Numbered from the stretch's first letter, positions 8,247-16,852 are shown. The stretch is DNA of 64,000 nucleotides from Taklimakanibacter sp050246735 (GCA_050246735.1 JBFWVM010000019.1:1-64000), one strand, 5' to 3'. Made by a program: numbers and translations. Notes: generated by a model not told the origin, from the letters alone.

Positions 8247-9518
8247 TCAGTTCTCGCCTCCGGTGATCAGCCGCGCCCCGCGCTCGAAAGAGAAATAGGC
8301 CACCATCCATTCGATGAAGACGATGACACGGTTGCGGAAGCCGATCAGGAACCAGATATGGGCGAGGCACCAGACCACCCAGGCGGGGAAGCCGGACAGG
8401 GTGAAGCGGCCGAAATCCGCGACCGCGGACTTGCGCCCGATGGTCGCGAGATTTCCGTAGTTGCGATAGCTGAACTGTCCGACGGCGCGGCCCGCGATCA
8501 TGGCTTCTATCGCCTTGGCCGCAAAACGTCCCATCTGCTTGGCGGCGGGCGCGATGCCCGGGCTGACCACGCCATTGGCATCGGTTACGGCGGCCGTGTC
8601 GCCGATCACGAAGATATTGCTCGTGCCCGGCGGGCGCAACGACGTGTCGACGATGACCCGTCCGGCGCGGTCATGCCCGGCCCTGAGCCATGCCGCCGCC
8701 GGCGATGCCGTGACGCCCGCCGCCCAGACGACCGTGCCGGCGGCGATCCGCTCGCCGGTGCCGAGATCGAGCCCGCTCTGGTCGCAGCCGGTGACAGCGG
8801 CGCCGGTCATGACCTCGACGCCCAGACGGGCGAGCTGGTCCACGGCGGACCGTGACAGCTTCTCCGGAAAGGCCGTCAGTATGCGGCTGCCGGCTTCGAT
8901 CAGGACGATCTTCGCGCCGCCCGGATCGATGTGGCGGAAGTCCCGCACCACGGTGCGGTGCGCGAGCTCGGCGATGGCGCCCGCCATCTCGACGCCCGTC
9001 GGGCCGCCGCCGACGACCGCGAAGGTCAGGAGCCGGCGGCGTTCGCTTTCGTCGGCGACCGCCTCTGCCTGCTCGAAGGCCAGGAGGATCCTGCGGCGGA
9101 TCTCGGTCGCGTCGTCGATCTTCTTGAGGCCGGGCGCGAAGGCCTCCCACTGGTCGTGGCCGAAATAGGCGTGCCGCGCGCCCGTCGCGACGATGAGATA
9201 GTCGAACCTCACCCGGCGCGTCGCGGTCACCACCTCGTTCCTGTCGCGGTCGATGTCGACCACCTTGTCCATGAAGACCGTCGTGTTCTCCTGTCGCCCG
9301 ACGATGCGCCGGATGGGATAGGCGATCTGGGCCGGCGACAGGCCGGCGGTCGCCACCTGATAGAGCAGCGGCTGAAACAGATGATAGTTGCGCCGGTCGA
9401 TGATGACGATGTCGGCCGACGCGTGGCGGAGAGTCTGGGCGGCGGTGAGCCCGCCGAAGCCGGCGCCCAGAATGACGACCTGCGGCCGCGCCGGCGGGCT
9501 GGCCGAGGACGAGCGCAC
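8247..9518 (-). CDS. NAD(P)/FAD-dependent oxidoreductase (NDH-2 type)
   Basis: This 423-residue protein resembles type II NADH dehydrogenase. The FAD-binding G-A-G-F-G-G sits at 18-23, a second nucleotide motif G-G-G-P-T-G-V-E at 170-177, and a third F-I-G-D-type motif (F-V-I-G-D-T) near 298. A hydrophobic C-terminal stretch around the F-P-A-W-V-V-W-C segment could anchor it to the membrane, as in NDH-2. The start is GTG at 9518, just below the MoaD-like gene. The family oxidises NADH and reduces quinone, but the placement behind a molybdenum hydroxylase and MoaD suggests it may serve as that enzyme's redox partner (inference). Confidence 0.82.
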   Translation of the reverse strand: MRSSSASPPARPQVVILGAGFGGLTAAQTLRHASADIVIIDRRNYHLFQPLLYQVATAGLSPAQIAYPIRRIVGRQENTTVFMDKVVDIDRDRNEVVTATRRVRFDYLIVATGARHAYFGHDQWEAFAPGLKKIDDATEIRRRILLAFEQAEAVADESERRRLLTFAVVGGGPTGVEMAGAIAELAHRTVVRDFRHIDPGGAKIVLIEAGSRILTAFPEKLSRSAVDQLARLGVEVMTGAAVTGCDQSGLDLGTGERIAAGTVVWAAGVTASPAAAWLRAGHDRAGRVIVDTSLRPPGTSNIFVIGDTAAVTDANGVVSPGIAPAAKQMGRFAAKAIEAMIAGRAVGQFSYRNYGNLATIGRKSAVADFGRFTLSGFPAWVVWCLAHIWFLIGFRNRVIVFIEWMVAYFSFERGARLITGGEN

Positions 9519-9521
9519 GCG

Positions 9522-9767
9522 CTACCCGCCGGCGATGCGCGGCAGCAGATAGACTTCGGCGTCGTCCGGTATCTTCTCGCCCCAGCTGTCGCGGAAGATC
9601 CGTCCATTGATCGAGACGGCGATGCCGCGTTCGATATGGGGCTTGAGGCCGGGATATTCGGCCTCGAGCCTGGCGAAGAGCTCGCGGATGTCGCGCGCCT
9701 CGACGTCGACGGCGGCCGCGCCGCGGGCGGCGGACTTGAGCGCCCCCCACAGCACGACATTCACCAT
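9522..9767 (-). CDS. MoaD/ThiS-family sulfur carrier
   Basis: This 81-residue beta-grasp protein ends in Gly-Gly (I-A-G-G), the thiocarboxylate tail of MoaD and ThiS. MoaD donates sulfur for molybdopterin. The gene starts two bases after the stop of the molybdenum hydroxylase large subunit and ends just before the NDH-2-like gene, so it looks translationally coupled. No moaE or moeB lies in the window, so this is probably an additional, enzyme-linked copy and not the housekeeping one. The Gly-Gly terminus, size and position are direct; the dedicated role is inferred. Confidence 0.75.
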   Translation of the reverse strand: MVNVVLWGALKSAARGAAAVDVEARDIRELFARLEAEYPGLKPHIERGIAVSINGRIFRDSWGEKIPDDAEVYLLPRIAGG

Positions 9768-9769
9768 GT

Positions 9770-12049
9770 TCAGGCCGCCTTCTTCCCGGCCCTGACCTGC
9801 TCGTCCAGCGCCTTGAGGATGCGCGGCGGCGACATCGGGATGTGCGTCATGCGCACCCCGGCCGCGTTGGACACGGCATTGGCGATCGCCGCCAGCGGCG
9901 GGACGATCGACGTCTCGCCGACGCCGCGCACGCCATAGGGATGGTTCGGATTGGGGATCTCCAGGATGACCGTGTCGATCATCGGCAGGTCCGAGCAGAC
10001 CGGGATGCGATAATCGAGGAAGCCGGCATTCTGCAGCCGCCCGTCCTTGCCGTAGATATATTCCTCGTTGAGCGCCCAGCCGATGCCCTGCGCGGCGCCG
10101 CCCTGATACTGGCCCTCGACATAGGACGGATGGATCGCCTTGCCGGCATCCTGGATCACCGTATAGCGGATGACCTTGGTGGCGCCGGTCTCGGGGTCGA
10201 GCTCGACGTCGCAGATATGCGTGGCGAAGGAGACGCCCGCACCGTCGGCGACGAACTCGTTGTGGCCGGCGATCGGGCCGCCGGTATTGGCGGCGGCCGC
10301 CGCGATCTCCTTGAGCGAGAGCGGCGGGAAGTTGCCGGCATTGGCGCCGGCGGGCTTCGCATGCCCGTCCTCCCAGGTCACCGCCTCTTCCGGGATGTCC
10401 CACATCTTGGCGGCGCGCTGGATGAGCACCTTCTTGGCGTTGCGCGCGGCGATGACCGTGTTCATGCCCGAGGAGAAGGTGACGCGGCTGCCGTCGCTCA
10501 TGTCGTTGTGGCCGAGCGAGCTCGTGTCGGCGACGACGCAGCGGACGTCCTCGTAAGGCACGCCGAGCTCCTCGGCGGCGATCAGCGCCATGGAGGCGCG
10601 CGAGCCGCCGACATCGATCGTGCCGACCGATACCGTCACCGAACCGTCGGGCGTGACATTGAGCGAGGTGCAGGTCTGGCCGCCGAAATTGAACCAGAAG
10701 CCGCAGGCCATGCCGCGTCCCTGGTTCTTCTTGAGAGGCGCCTTCATATGCGGATGGATCCGCGCCGCTTCGAGCGTCGGGCCGATGCCGATCGGACCAT
10801 AGGTCGGGCCATAGGAGGACTTGGTGCCTTCCCTGGCCGCGTTCCTGATGCGGAATTCGACCGCGTCCATGCCGATCCTGGCGGCGAGCTCGTCGATCAC
10901 GCTTTCGACCGCGAAGGCCGCCATCGGGGCCGAGGGCGCGCGATAGGCCGCGACCTTCGGCCGGTTGACCACCACCTCATAGCCCACCGTCTTCACGTTC
11001 TTGAGGTCGTAGCAGGCATAGGAGGTCATGGCGCCGAGCTCGGCCCACATGCCGAGGAACGGGCCGCCCTGATAGCGCAGGGTGGCGGTGGCGGCGGTGA
11101 TGGTGCCGTCGCGCCGGGCGCCGATCTTGACGTCGACCGAGGTCGAGCTGGTCGGGCCCGAGGCCTTAAACACCTCCTCGCGGGTCATGACCAGCTTGAC
11201 CGGCCGGTTGGCCTTGCGCGACAGCGCCAGCGCCAGGGGCTCGGCCCAGACATGGGTCTTGCCGCCGAAGCCGCCGCCGATCTCGGAGGCGGTGACGCGC
11301 AGCTTCGCGGCGTCTATGCCGAGAAGCTGGGCGCACTGGTTGCGGTAGACGAAGTGGCCCTGCGTGCACACCCACATCTCGCCCTGGCCGTCGGGTCCGA
11401 CATTGGCGAGGCAGGCATGCGGCTCGATATAGCCCTGATGCGTCTGCTCGGTCCTGAAGCTGCGCTCGACGATGACGTCGGCTTCCTTGAAGCCCTGCTC
11501 GACGTCGCCATGGCCGAATTCGGTGCGCTTGGCGATGTTCGACGGCTTCGTCGGCCTGGGCTCGACGCCCTCGGTGAACATGTTGGCATGCAGCACCGGC
11601 GCGCCGGGCTTTACCGCCTCGTCGACGTCGGTCACATGCGGGAGGACCTCGTAATCGATCTTGATCAGCTTCAGCGCCTTCCTCGCCGTGGTGGCGTCGA
11701 TGGCCGCCACCGCGGCCACCGCATGGCCGTCATAGAAGACCTTCTCGCGCGCCATGCAGTTGACCAGGATGTCATGCATGCCCTGATCGCCGTTGGTGAG
11801 GTCGGGCAGGTCGGCCGAGGTGATTACCGCCTTCACGCCGGGAAGCTTCTCGGCCTTCGACGTGTCGATCTTCCTGATCCGGGCATGGGCATGGGGCGAG
11901 CGCAGCACGCGGCCCACGAGCTGGCCGGGCGCGAAAGCGTCGGCACCGTAGCGCGCACGGCCCGTCACCTTGTCGACGCCGTCGGGACGCAGCGGACGCG
12001 TGCCGACGACCTTGAACTTCTGACCGGTGTAATTGGTGTCGTAAGCCAT
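9770..12049 (-). CDS. Molybdenum hydroxylase large (Mo-binding) subunit
   Basis: This 759-residue protein is the molybdopterin-cytosine-dinucleotide-binding subunit of the xanthine dehydrogenase/CO dehydrogenase family. Motifs include G-G-G-F-G-G-K in the Mo cofactor region, the active-site-loop-like A-Y-R-A-P-S-A-P-M, and the catalytic Glu in G-V-G-E-T-S (E712). The loop lacks the A-Y-x-C-S-F-R signature of true form-I CO dehydrogenase, so CO oxidation is unlikely. The loop is closer to 4-hydroxybenzoyl-CoA reductase or other purine/aromatic hydroxylases; the substrate is unknown. It lies directly downstream of the 2Fe-2S and FAD subunit genes. Confidence 0.87.
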   Translation of the reverse strand: MAYDTNYTGQKFKVVGTRPLRPDGVDKVTGRARYGADAFAPGQLVGRVLRSPHAHARIRKIDTSKAEKLPGVKAVITSADLPDLTNGDQGMHDILVNCMAREKVFYDGHAVAAVAAIDATTARKALKLIKIDYEVLPHVTDVDEAVKPGAPVLHANMFTEGVEPRPTKPSNIAKRTEFGHGDVEQGFKEADVIVERSFRTEQTHQGYIEPHACLANVGPDGQGEMWVCTQGHFVYRNQCAQLLGIDAAKLRVTASEIGGGFGGKTHVWAEPLALALSRKANRPVKLVMTREEVFKASGPTSSTSVDVKIGARRDGTITAATATLRYQGGPFLGMWAELGAMTSYACYDLKNVKTVGYEVVVNRPKVAAYRAPSAPMAAFAVESVIDELAARIGMDAVEFRIRNAAREGTKSSYGPTYGPIGIGPTLEAARIHPHMKAPLKKNQGRGMACGFWFNFGGQTCTSLNVTPDGSVTVSVGTIDVGGSRASMALIAAEELGVPYEDVRCVVADTSSLGHNDMSDGSRVTFSSGMNTVIAARNAKKVLIQRAAKMWDIPEEAVTWEDGHAKPAGANAGNFPPLSLKEIAAAAANTGGPIAGHNEFVADGAGVSFATHICDVELDPETGATKVIRYTVIQDAGKAIHPSYVEGQYQGGAAQGIGWALNEEYIYGKDGRLQNAGFLDYRIPVCSDLPMIDTVILEIPNPNHPYGVRGVGETSIVPPLAAIANAVSNAAGVRMTHIPMSPPRILKALDEQVRAGKKAA

Positions 12050-12052
12050 GGA

Positions 12053-12529
12053 TCAGGCTCCTCTCATCTCACGGGCGGCGTCCTGAACGGCGCGCACGAT
12101 CTTGTCATAGCCGGTGCACCGGCAGAGATTGCCGGCGAGACCGAAGCGGATCTCCTCCTCGGTCGGGTTCTTGTTCTTCTTGAGCAAAGCGCGGGCGGCG
12201 ATCAGGAATCCCGGCGTGCAGATGCCGCATTGGAGTGCGGCATGCTCGAGGAACTTGCGCTGCAGGGGATGGAGCTTGTCGCCATCCGCCATGCCTTCGA
12301 CGGTCTCGATCCTGCTGCCCTCGGCTTCGGCGCCGAGCACCAGGCAGGAGCAGACGAGCTCGCCGTCGAGCATCACGCTGCAGGCGCCGCAGTCGCCGGT
12401 GCCGCAGCCTTCCTTGGCGCCGGTCAGGCCGAGGCGGTTGCGCAGCACGTCGAGCAGCGGCTCATCCGGCTCGCAGACGAAATCGGCCGGATCGCCGTTG
12501 ACCGTGGTTGATACGTGTATGCCAGCCAT
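12053..12529 (-). CDS. Molybdenum hydroxylase 2Fe-2S subunit
   Basis: This 158-residue iron-sulfur subunit passes electrons from the Mo centre to FAD. The plant-type [2Fe-2S] ligands sit in G-C-G-T-G-D-C-G-A-C (C42, C47, C50) with C60/C62 after it. The second cluster is C-G-I-C (C101, C104) and C-R-C (C136, C138). The length is normal. Two adjacent ATGs (12532, 12529) follow GGAGG; I chose 12529 because its six-base spacing is better, although the 12532 ATG gives an ATGA overlap with the FAD subunit stop. The difference is one residue. Confidence 0.87.
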   Translation of the reverse strand: MAGIHVSTTVNGDPADFVCEPDEPLLDVLRNRLGLTGAKEGCGTGDCGACSVMLDGELVCSCLVLGAEAEGSRIETVEGMADGDKLHPLQRKFLEHAALQCGICTPGFLIAARALLKKNKNPTEEEIRFGLAGNLCRCTGYDKIVRAVQDAAREMRGA

Positions 12530-13386
12530 CATTTGCCTCCTGCGCGCTGATACGCGATCTTTGCAGCACGCTTCGCCAGCACGCCTGCGACCTTGGTTCT
12601 GAATTCGATGGTGCCGCGCTTGTCGTCGATCGGCCTGCATGCCGCCGAGCACGCCTGGGCGAGCTTCTCAAGCGCCTCGTCGTCGAGCCTGGTGCCGATG
12701 ACGGCCCTGGCGGCGGGCGCCACGAGGAGGACGGTCGGCGCCACTGCGCCGAGCGCCACGCGCGCCTCCTTGATGACGCCCTTGGCGTCGAGCACGAGAT
12801 TGACGCCTGCCGACACCACCGCGATGTCCATCTCGGAGCGCGGGATGAAGCGCAGATAGGCGTCGCCCGACCGCGGCGGACGCTTGGGCAGCAGAAGCGA
12901 TTCGACGATCTCGCCTTTGGCGAGGCTGGTGCGGCCCGGACCTGCCGCGACCTTCTCCACCGGAATGGTGCGCTTCTTGCCGGGCCCGGCGATCACCGCC
13001 TGGGCGCCGGCGGCGACGAGTGCCGGCACGCTGTCCGCGGCGGGCGAGGCGTTGCACAGATTTCCGACCATGGTGCAGCGGCCCTGCACCTGCTTGGAGC
13101 CGATGAGATTCGCCGCTTCGACGACGCCGGGCCAGGCCTTCCTGACGGGGCTTTTGCCGAGCTCCACGCCCGAAACCGCAGCGCCGATCTGGAAGCCCGA
13201 AGCGGTCTGCTTGATCTCGCGCATCGCCGGGATCCGCTTGATGTCGACGATCAGGTCGGGCTCGATGAAGCCGCCTTTCATGCGGACGAGAAGATCGGTT
13301 CCGCCGGCGAGAATGGCCGCCTTTCCCCGTTCTTTCGTCAGGAGGGCAACTGCGGCCTTGGTCGAGCTGGGTGCTTCGTATCGCAT
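12529..13386 (-). CDS. Molybdenum hydroxylase FAD-binding subunit
   Basis: This 285-residue protein is the CoxM/HcrB-type FAD subunit. It has the FAD contacts A-G-G-T-D-L-L-V near residue 27 and the T-M-V-G-N-L-C-N-A-S-P-A-A-D loop near residue 100, plus a CO-dehydrogenase flavoprotein C-terminal domain. It is first in the FAD, 2Fe-2S, Mo-subunit, MoaD, NDH-2 series. The 347-base gap before the divergent epimerase gene must hold its promoter. Confidence 0.86.
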   Translation of the reverse strand: MRYEAPSSTKAAVALLTKERGKAAILAGGTDLLVRMKGGFIEPDLIVDIKRIPAMREIKQTASGFQIGAAVSGVELGKSPVRKAWPGVVEAANLIGSKQVQGRCTMVGNLCNASPAADSVPALVAAGAQAVIAGPGKKRTIPVEKVAAGPGRTSLAKGEIVESLLLPKRPPRSGDAYLRFIPRSEMDIAVVSAGVNLVLDAKGVIKEARVALGAVAPTVLLVAPAARAVIGTRLDDEALEKLAQACSAACRPIDDKRGTIEFRTKVAGVLAKRAAKIAYQRAGGK

Positions 13387-13526
13387 AAATCCTATCCACC
13401 TGGGTTGCTGGCGTGTGGCTCACGCTTGTTTTTCAAAGGGCAAGGAGGCGAGGCCCTTCGCGAACATGCGGGATTGTCATCCGAGAGCCCCTTTGCCGTC
13501 AATATGGCGCGACAACTATATCCGTG

Positions 13527-13558
13527 CGGCGCGGCGCATGCATGCCTGCGCCGCGCCG
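13527..13558. other. 12-bp inverted repeat (hairpin)
   Basis: CGGCGCGGCGCA at 13527-13538 is the exact reverse complement of TGCGCCGCGCCG at 13547-13558, with an eight-base loop. No T-run follows on either strand, so it is not a standard intrinsic terminator. It may be a regulatory or structural element in the divergent promoter region. Confidence 0.6.
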
Positions 13559-13695
13559 AGGGCGCGCGATGATGAGTCGCAGCGGTCGCACCGGCACATT
13601 CGCGGCGCATGGTCTGCGGCCTGCCGCGGCAGGCGCATGCCGGGATGCGCATATGTATGAGAAAAGGGAGTCTCAGAACGGCTTGATTTTATATT

Positions 13696-13704
13696 TTATA
13701 TAAT
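13696..13704 (+). promoter_or_regulatory. AT-rich -10 box and palindrome upstream of epimerase
   Basis: TATAAT at 13699-13704 lies about 30 bases before the epimerase ATG and overlaps the palindrome TTATATAA (13696-13703). No convincing -35 hexamer is seen 16-18 bases upstream, which suggests an activator-dependent or repressor-controlled promoter. Confidence 0.4.
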
Positions 13705-13733
13705 GTACCTCGAACCGAGATCCAGTCAAACCC

Positions 13734-14738
13734 ATGTCCAGGTCTACCTTTTTCTGCGTCGACGCCCATGCCTGCGGCAATCCCGTCCGTGTCGTGACGG
13801 GCGGCAGCGTGCCCCGGCTCGCGGGCGCCACCATGTTCGAGCGCCGCACGCATTTCCTCGAGGAGCATGACTGGATCAGGACCGGACTCATGTTCGAGCC
13901 GCGCGGCCACGACATGATGTCGGGCGCCATCCTCTATCCGCCGACGCGCCCGGATTGCGACGTCGCCATCCTCTTCATCGAGACCTCCGGCGCGCTGCCG
14001 ATGTGCGGCCATGGCACGATCGGCACGGTGACCGTGATCATCGAGCAGGGCCTCGTCGCACCGAAGACCCAGGGCGTGCTCAGGCTCGATACGCCGGCCG
14101 GCCTCGTCGAGGCGCATTACGAGAGGAAAGGCGAGCATGTCGAGCGCGTGCGCATCGTCAACGTCCCCTCTTTCCTCCTGGGCCGGTCCTATCCGGTCGA
14201 GGTCGAGGATCTGGGCGAGCTCAGCGTGGACGTGGCCTATGGCGGCAATTTCTACGCCATCGTCGAGCCGCAGGAGAACTACCGCGATCTCGCGAGCGTG
14301 CGGCCTGCCGATCTGTTGCGCTGGTCGCCGAGCCTCAGGGCGGCGTTCAACGCCCGCCACCGCATCGCCCATCCGGAGAATCCGGCCATCGACCGGCTCA
14401 CCCATGTCCTGTGGACCGGCAGGGCGCGGACACCCGGCGGGACGGCGCGCAATGCGGTCTTCTACGGCGACAGGGCGCTCGACCGCTCGCCCTGCGGCAC
14501 CGGCACCTCGGCCCGCATGGCGCAGCTCGAGGCCACCGGGCGGCTCGGCCCGGGCAGCGATTTCGTGCACGAGTCGATCATCGGCTCGACCTTCACCGGC
14601 CGCATCGAGGGCCATGCCAGGGTGGGACCGCTCGACGCCATCATCCCCTCCATCGAAGGATGGGCCCGCATCACCGGCATGAACACCATCTTCCTCGACG
14701 ACCGCGATCCCTATGTGAAGGGCTTTCAGGTGAACTGA
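13734..14738 (+). CDS. Proline racemase family, probable 4-hydroxyproline 2-epimerase
   Basis: This 334-residue protein belongs to the proline racemase family. Both catalytic cysteines are present: C91 in M-C-G-H-G-T-I-G and C254 in S-P-C-G-T-G-T-S. Retention of both favours an epimerase or racemase over trans-3-hydroxyproline dehydratase, where the second Cys is usually replaced by Thr. In rhizobia such enzymes convert trans-4-hydroxy-L-proline to cis-4-hydroxy-D-proline as the first step of catabolism. The downstream enzymes (D-amino acid oxidase, deaminase, semialdehyde dehydrogenase) are not in the window, so the substrate assignment rests on family resemblance. Confidence 0.82.
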   Translation: MSRSTFFCVDAHACGNPVRVVTGGSVPRLAGATMFERRTHFLEEHDWIRTGLMFEPRGHDMMSGAILYPPTRPDCDVAILFIETSGALPMCGHGTIGTVTVIIEQGLVAPKTQGVLRLDTPAGLVEAHYERKGEHVERVRIVNVPSFLLGRSYPVEVEDLGELSVDVAYGGNFYAIVEPQENYRDLASVRPADLLRWSPSLRAAFNARHRIAHPENPAIDRLTHVLWTGRARTPGGTARNAVFYGDRALDRSPCGTGTSARMAQLEATGRLGPGSDFVHESIIGSTFTGRIEGHARVGPLDAIIPSIEGWARITGMNTIFLDDRDPYVKGFQVN

Positions 14739-14770
14739 AGTTCCCCTGCGGGCTATCAGATAAATCCCCT

Positions 14771-14789
14771 TCCCCGAGAAGCGCGGGGA
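14771..14789. other. Small hairpin between convergent genes
   Basis: TCCCCG (14771-14776) pairs with CGGGGA (14784-14789) over a seven-base loop. It lies between the convergent epimerase and monooxygenase-fold genes. Without a T-run it is at most a weak termination or REP-like signal. Confidence 0.3.
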
Positions 14790-14807
14790 TGGCCGTCGTG
14801 AAGTTTT

Positions 14808-15146
14808 TCAGATCGCCAGATCGACCTGGCTCGCGAACACCCGGTAGTGATCGACATTCGGCGGACGGTCGAGAAGGAAACGGTCGTCGTCGGGATAGTA
14901 GCGGGCGACCTCGGGCTCATCGCCGGCAAAAGCCCTGACCGACGCCATCGAGTCCCACCAGCTCAGCGTCGTCACTTCGCTGACGCCCTCGCCGAGCGCC
15001 CGCATGACGATCTGGAAGCCTAGATTGCCGGGCGTCCCGGCATAGCCGGCCACGCCGGTACTCTTCACATAGGCGACATAGTCCGCTTCGTCCGCCGTCC
15101 GGATGCGGCCGCTCCAGCGTCGCAGGACGACGTGCTGTCCTTCCAT
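14808..15146 (-). CDS. Small monooxygenase-fold (ABM/DUF-type) protein
   Basis: This 112-residue protein looks like a dimeric alpha-beta barrel of the antibiotic biosynthesis monooxygenase type, judged from its size and a pattern of V-x-R-x-W-x-G-R near the start, V-T-T-L-S-W-W-D-S in the middle and an A-R-Y-Y-P-D-D motif. Such proteins can be small oxygenases or stress-related binding proteins; the reaction is unknown. The ATG at 15146 follows GAGGAG by eight bases, better than an in-frame ATG 12 codons upstream. Confidence 0.65.
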   Translation of the reverse strand: MEGQHVVLRRWSGRIRTADEADYVAYVKSTGVAGYAGTPGNLGFQIVMRALGEGVSEVTTLSWWDSMASVRAFAGDEPEVARYYPDDDRFLLDRPPNVDHYRVFASQVDLAI

Positions 15147-15202
15147 GTTGCTCGCTCCTCGCTTTGGGGCGAAGTGTACCACTTGTGAGACGAGAGCTTA
15201 AG

Positions 15203-16264
15203 TCAGGCCGCGCCGAGCTCCCTGACCAGCCCGATGAAGCGCTCGACGTCTTCCGGCGGCGTCGCATAGGAGAGGACGAAGCGCGCGAAGATCTCGTCCT
15301 CGCCGATGCCGCCAGGCCCGAGCGTGTCCGGCATCCAGTCGTAGTAATGGGCGCCGGCGGCCTGCGCCTTTTCGTGCAGCGATCTGGACATCACCGCGAA
15401 GATCTCGTTGGCCTCGGTCGGAATGGGAATGCGGATGTGGCCGCAGGCCTCGAGGCCTTCGGCGAGGCGTTTCGCCAGGCCGTTCGCCCGGCGCGCATTG
15501 TCGAGCCACAGATCGTTCTCGAGATAGGCCAGCATCTGGGCGCCAAGATAGCGGCTCTTGGAGACGAGCTGGCCGCCGCGCATGCGCCGGTAGAGGAAGT
15601 CCTCGGCCAGCGCCGTGTCGAAGAACACGACCGCCTCGAGCAGCATGCCGCCGTTCTTCGTGCCGCCGAAGGACATGACGTCGATGCCTGATTTCCAGGT
15701 GATCTCCGCCGGCTTGCGGCCGAGGCTCGCCACCGCATTGGCGAAACGCGCGCCGTCCATGTGGAGCTTCATCCCGCGCGCCTTGGCGACGGCGGAGAGC
15801 GCCTTGATCTCGGCCGGCTGATAGACGCGGCCGAGCTCGGTCGAATTGGTGATCGAGAGGGCGGCGGGCTTGGGATCATGCTCGCCGCGGATGAAGCCCT
15901 TGAGCGTCTTCTCCACCGTCCCGGGCATGATCTTGCCGAGCGTTCCCGGCAGCCCGATGATCTTGGCCCCGCCCGTGAACATCTCCGGGCTGTTGCATTC
16001 ATCGACCGCCGCATGCGCTTCGGCGTGAGTGAGCACGGCGCCATAGGGAGGCGCCAGCGCGGAAATGGCGAGACCGTTCGCGGCGGTGCCGGTGGTGACG
16101 AGGAAAGCCCGGACCTCGGTCTCGAAGACTTCGGAAAGCTTCGCCTCGGCTCGCCTGGAATAATCGTCATAGCCGTAGGAGGCGGACGTGCCCTTGTTGG
16201 CCGCCTCGATGGCGGCGAGGATCCGGGGATGGACCCCATAGACATTGTCGGATGCGAAATTCAT
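15203..16264 (-). CDS. ltaE: Low-specificity threonine aldolase family protein
   Basis: This 353-residue PLP enzyme of fold type I matches the beta-eliminating lyase/threonine aldolase family, which splits L-threonine or L-allo-threonine into glycine and acetaldehyde. The PLP-binding lysine is K203 in S-F-G-G-T-K-N-G, and the cofactor-binding H-M-D-G-A-R-F-A-N-A motif begins at 168. Length is typical. Related enzymes act on other beta-hydroxy amino acids, so the physiological substrate is open. It is upstream of the small monooxygenase-fold gene on the same strand with a 56-base gap. Confidence 0.85.
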   Translation of the reverse strand: MNFASDNVYGVHPRILAAIEAANKGTSASYGYDDYSRRAEAKLSEVFETEVRAFLVTTGTAANGLAISALAPPYGAVLTHAEAHAAVDECNSPEMFTGGAKIIGLPGTLGKIMPGTVEKTLKGFIRGEHDPKPAALSITNSTELGRVYQPAEIKALSAVAKARGMKLHMDGARFANAVASLGRKPAEITWKSGIDVMSFGGTKNGGMLLEAVVFFDTALAEDFLYRRMRGGQLVSKSRYLGAQMLAYLENDLWLDNARRANGLAKRLAEGLEACGHIRIPIPTEANEIFAVMSRSLHEKAQAAGAHYYDWMPDTLGPGGIGEDEIFARFVLSYATPPEDVERFIGLVRELGAA

Positions 16265-16425
16265 CAGAAGAAAGCCCCGCAGTGAAGGTGGTGATGCTTA
16301 GAGCAGGCCCGGCGGCGCTGCCAACCCCCCAAACCGCACGGCTTCCATGTCGGGAAATTTTGTTTCGAAATTCTCCCGACCATCAATCTTTGCTTGCGCC
16401 GACCGGCCTCGTCTGACATAAAGCA

Positions 16426-16450
16426 GAAAGGACAGCCATGCTGTCCTTTC
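16426..16450. other. 10-bp stem, 5-base loop hairpin
   Basis: GAAAGGACAG at 16426-16435 pairs perfectly with CTGTCCTTTC at 16441-16450 over the loop CCATG. Only a TTTC follows, so it is a weak terminator candidate or an RNA structural element. It lies upstream of ltaE and gltB, which diverge. Confidence 0.5.
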
Positions 16451-16740
16451 GCAGTGCAACAAGTTCAGGACAGACCGGATGATCCGGACGAACGCCGATA
16501 CGGCTCTGAACGCGACGGCCCGCAAGGCCGCCGGATGCCTGCTTTTGTCCCGAGCGCGCACGACGAAAACGAAAAAGGATTGAAGCTCCGGGACGACCCG
16601 ACAGGGTGCCAGGGGTTCGATCCGGATCAGGACGCGCGGGGCAGGCCCGCGAAGGTCCCGACAGCTCGAACCTCCGGCACCGGCAGTGCAGGCCATGAGC
16701 GGGTGCACACCCCGCTCCGTGGTTTATAGAAGTGTCCTAG

Positions 16741-16852
16741 ATCACGATCACTTCAGATCGTCACGATCTGAAGTGATAAACGTGATCGAGGATTTAAGAT
16801 TTGGCGCGCGATCGGACGGGAAACCGGTACCCACTTTTCCTGATCGCGCGCC
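16741..16852. repeat. Mosaic of two intergenic palindromes (Hyphomicrobiales type)
   Basis: The first palindrome has 14-base arms ATCACTTCAGATCG (16747-16760) and CGATCTGAAGTGAT (16764-16777) around TCA, extended by ATCACG/CGTGAT (16741-16746, 16781-16786) with a three-A bulge. The second has 11-base arms GGCGCGCGATC (16803-16813) and GATCGCGCGCC (16842-16852) that enclose, on the minus strand, GGAAAAGTGGGTACCGGTTT. That core is a hallmark of dispersed intergenic repeats in this order. The mosaic sits immediately before gltB. Confidence 0.7.

Larger units (their letters stand above)
13387..13733. other. Divergent promoter region with strong hairpin
   Basis: No gene is convincing here. The stretch separates two divergent transcription units. 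It holds a 12-bp-stem hairpin (13527-13558) and, close to the epimerase start, an AT-rich block with a TATAAT box and a TTATATAA palindrome (13696-13704). Confidence 0.65.

Noticed and set aside
9770..12049. Aerobic CO dehydrogenase (CoxL)
   Set aside because: The form-I active-site loop A-Y-x-C-S-F-R is absent; the loop reads A-Y-R-A-P-S-A-P.
9842..12511. 889-codon plus-strand frame
   Set aside because: It lies opposite the molybdenum hydroxylase genes and shows an Arg/His/Asp-rich composition typical of antisense shadows.
13527..13558. Intrinsic terminator
   Set aside because: The hairpin is strong but no T-run follows on either strand and it lies between divergent genes.
16611..16624. 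tRNA T-loop-like GGGGTTCGATCC
   Set aside because: No acceptor or anticodon stems can be built around it on either strand.
16298..16708. 136-codon minus-strand frame in the gap before gltB
   Set aside because: No family resemblance, no ribosome binding site and odd composition (Arg/Cys-rich).
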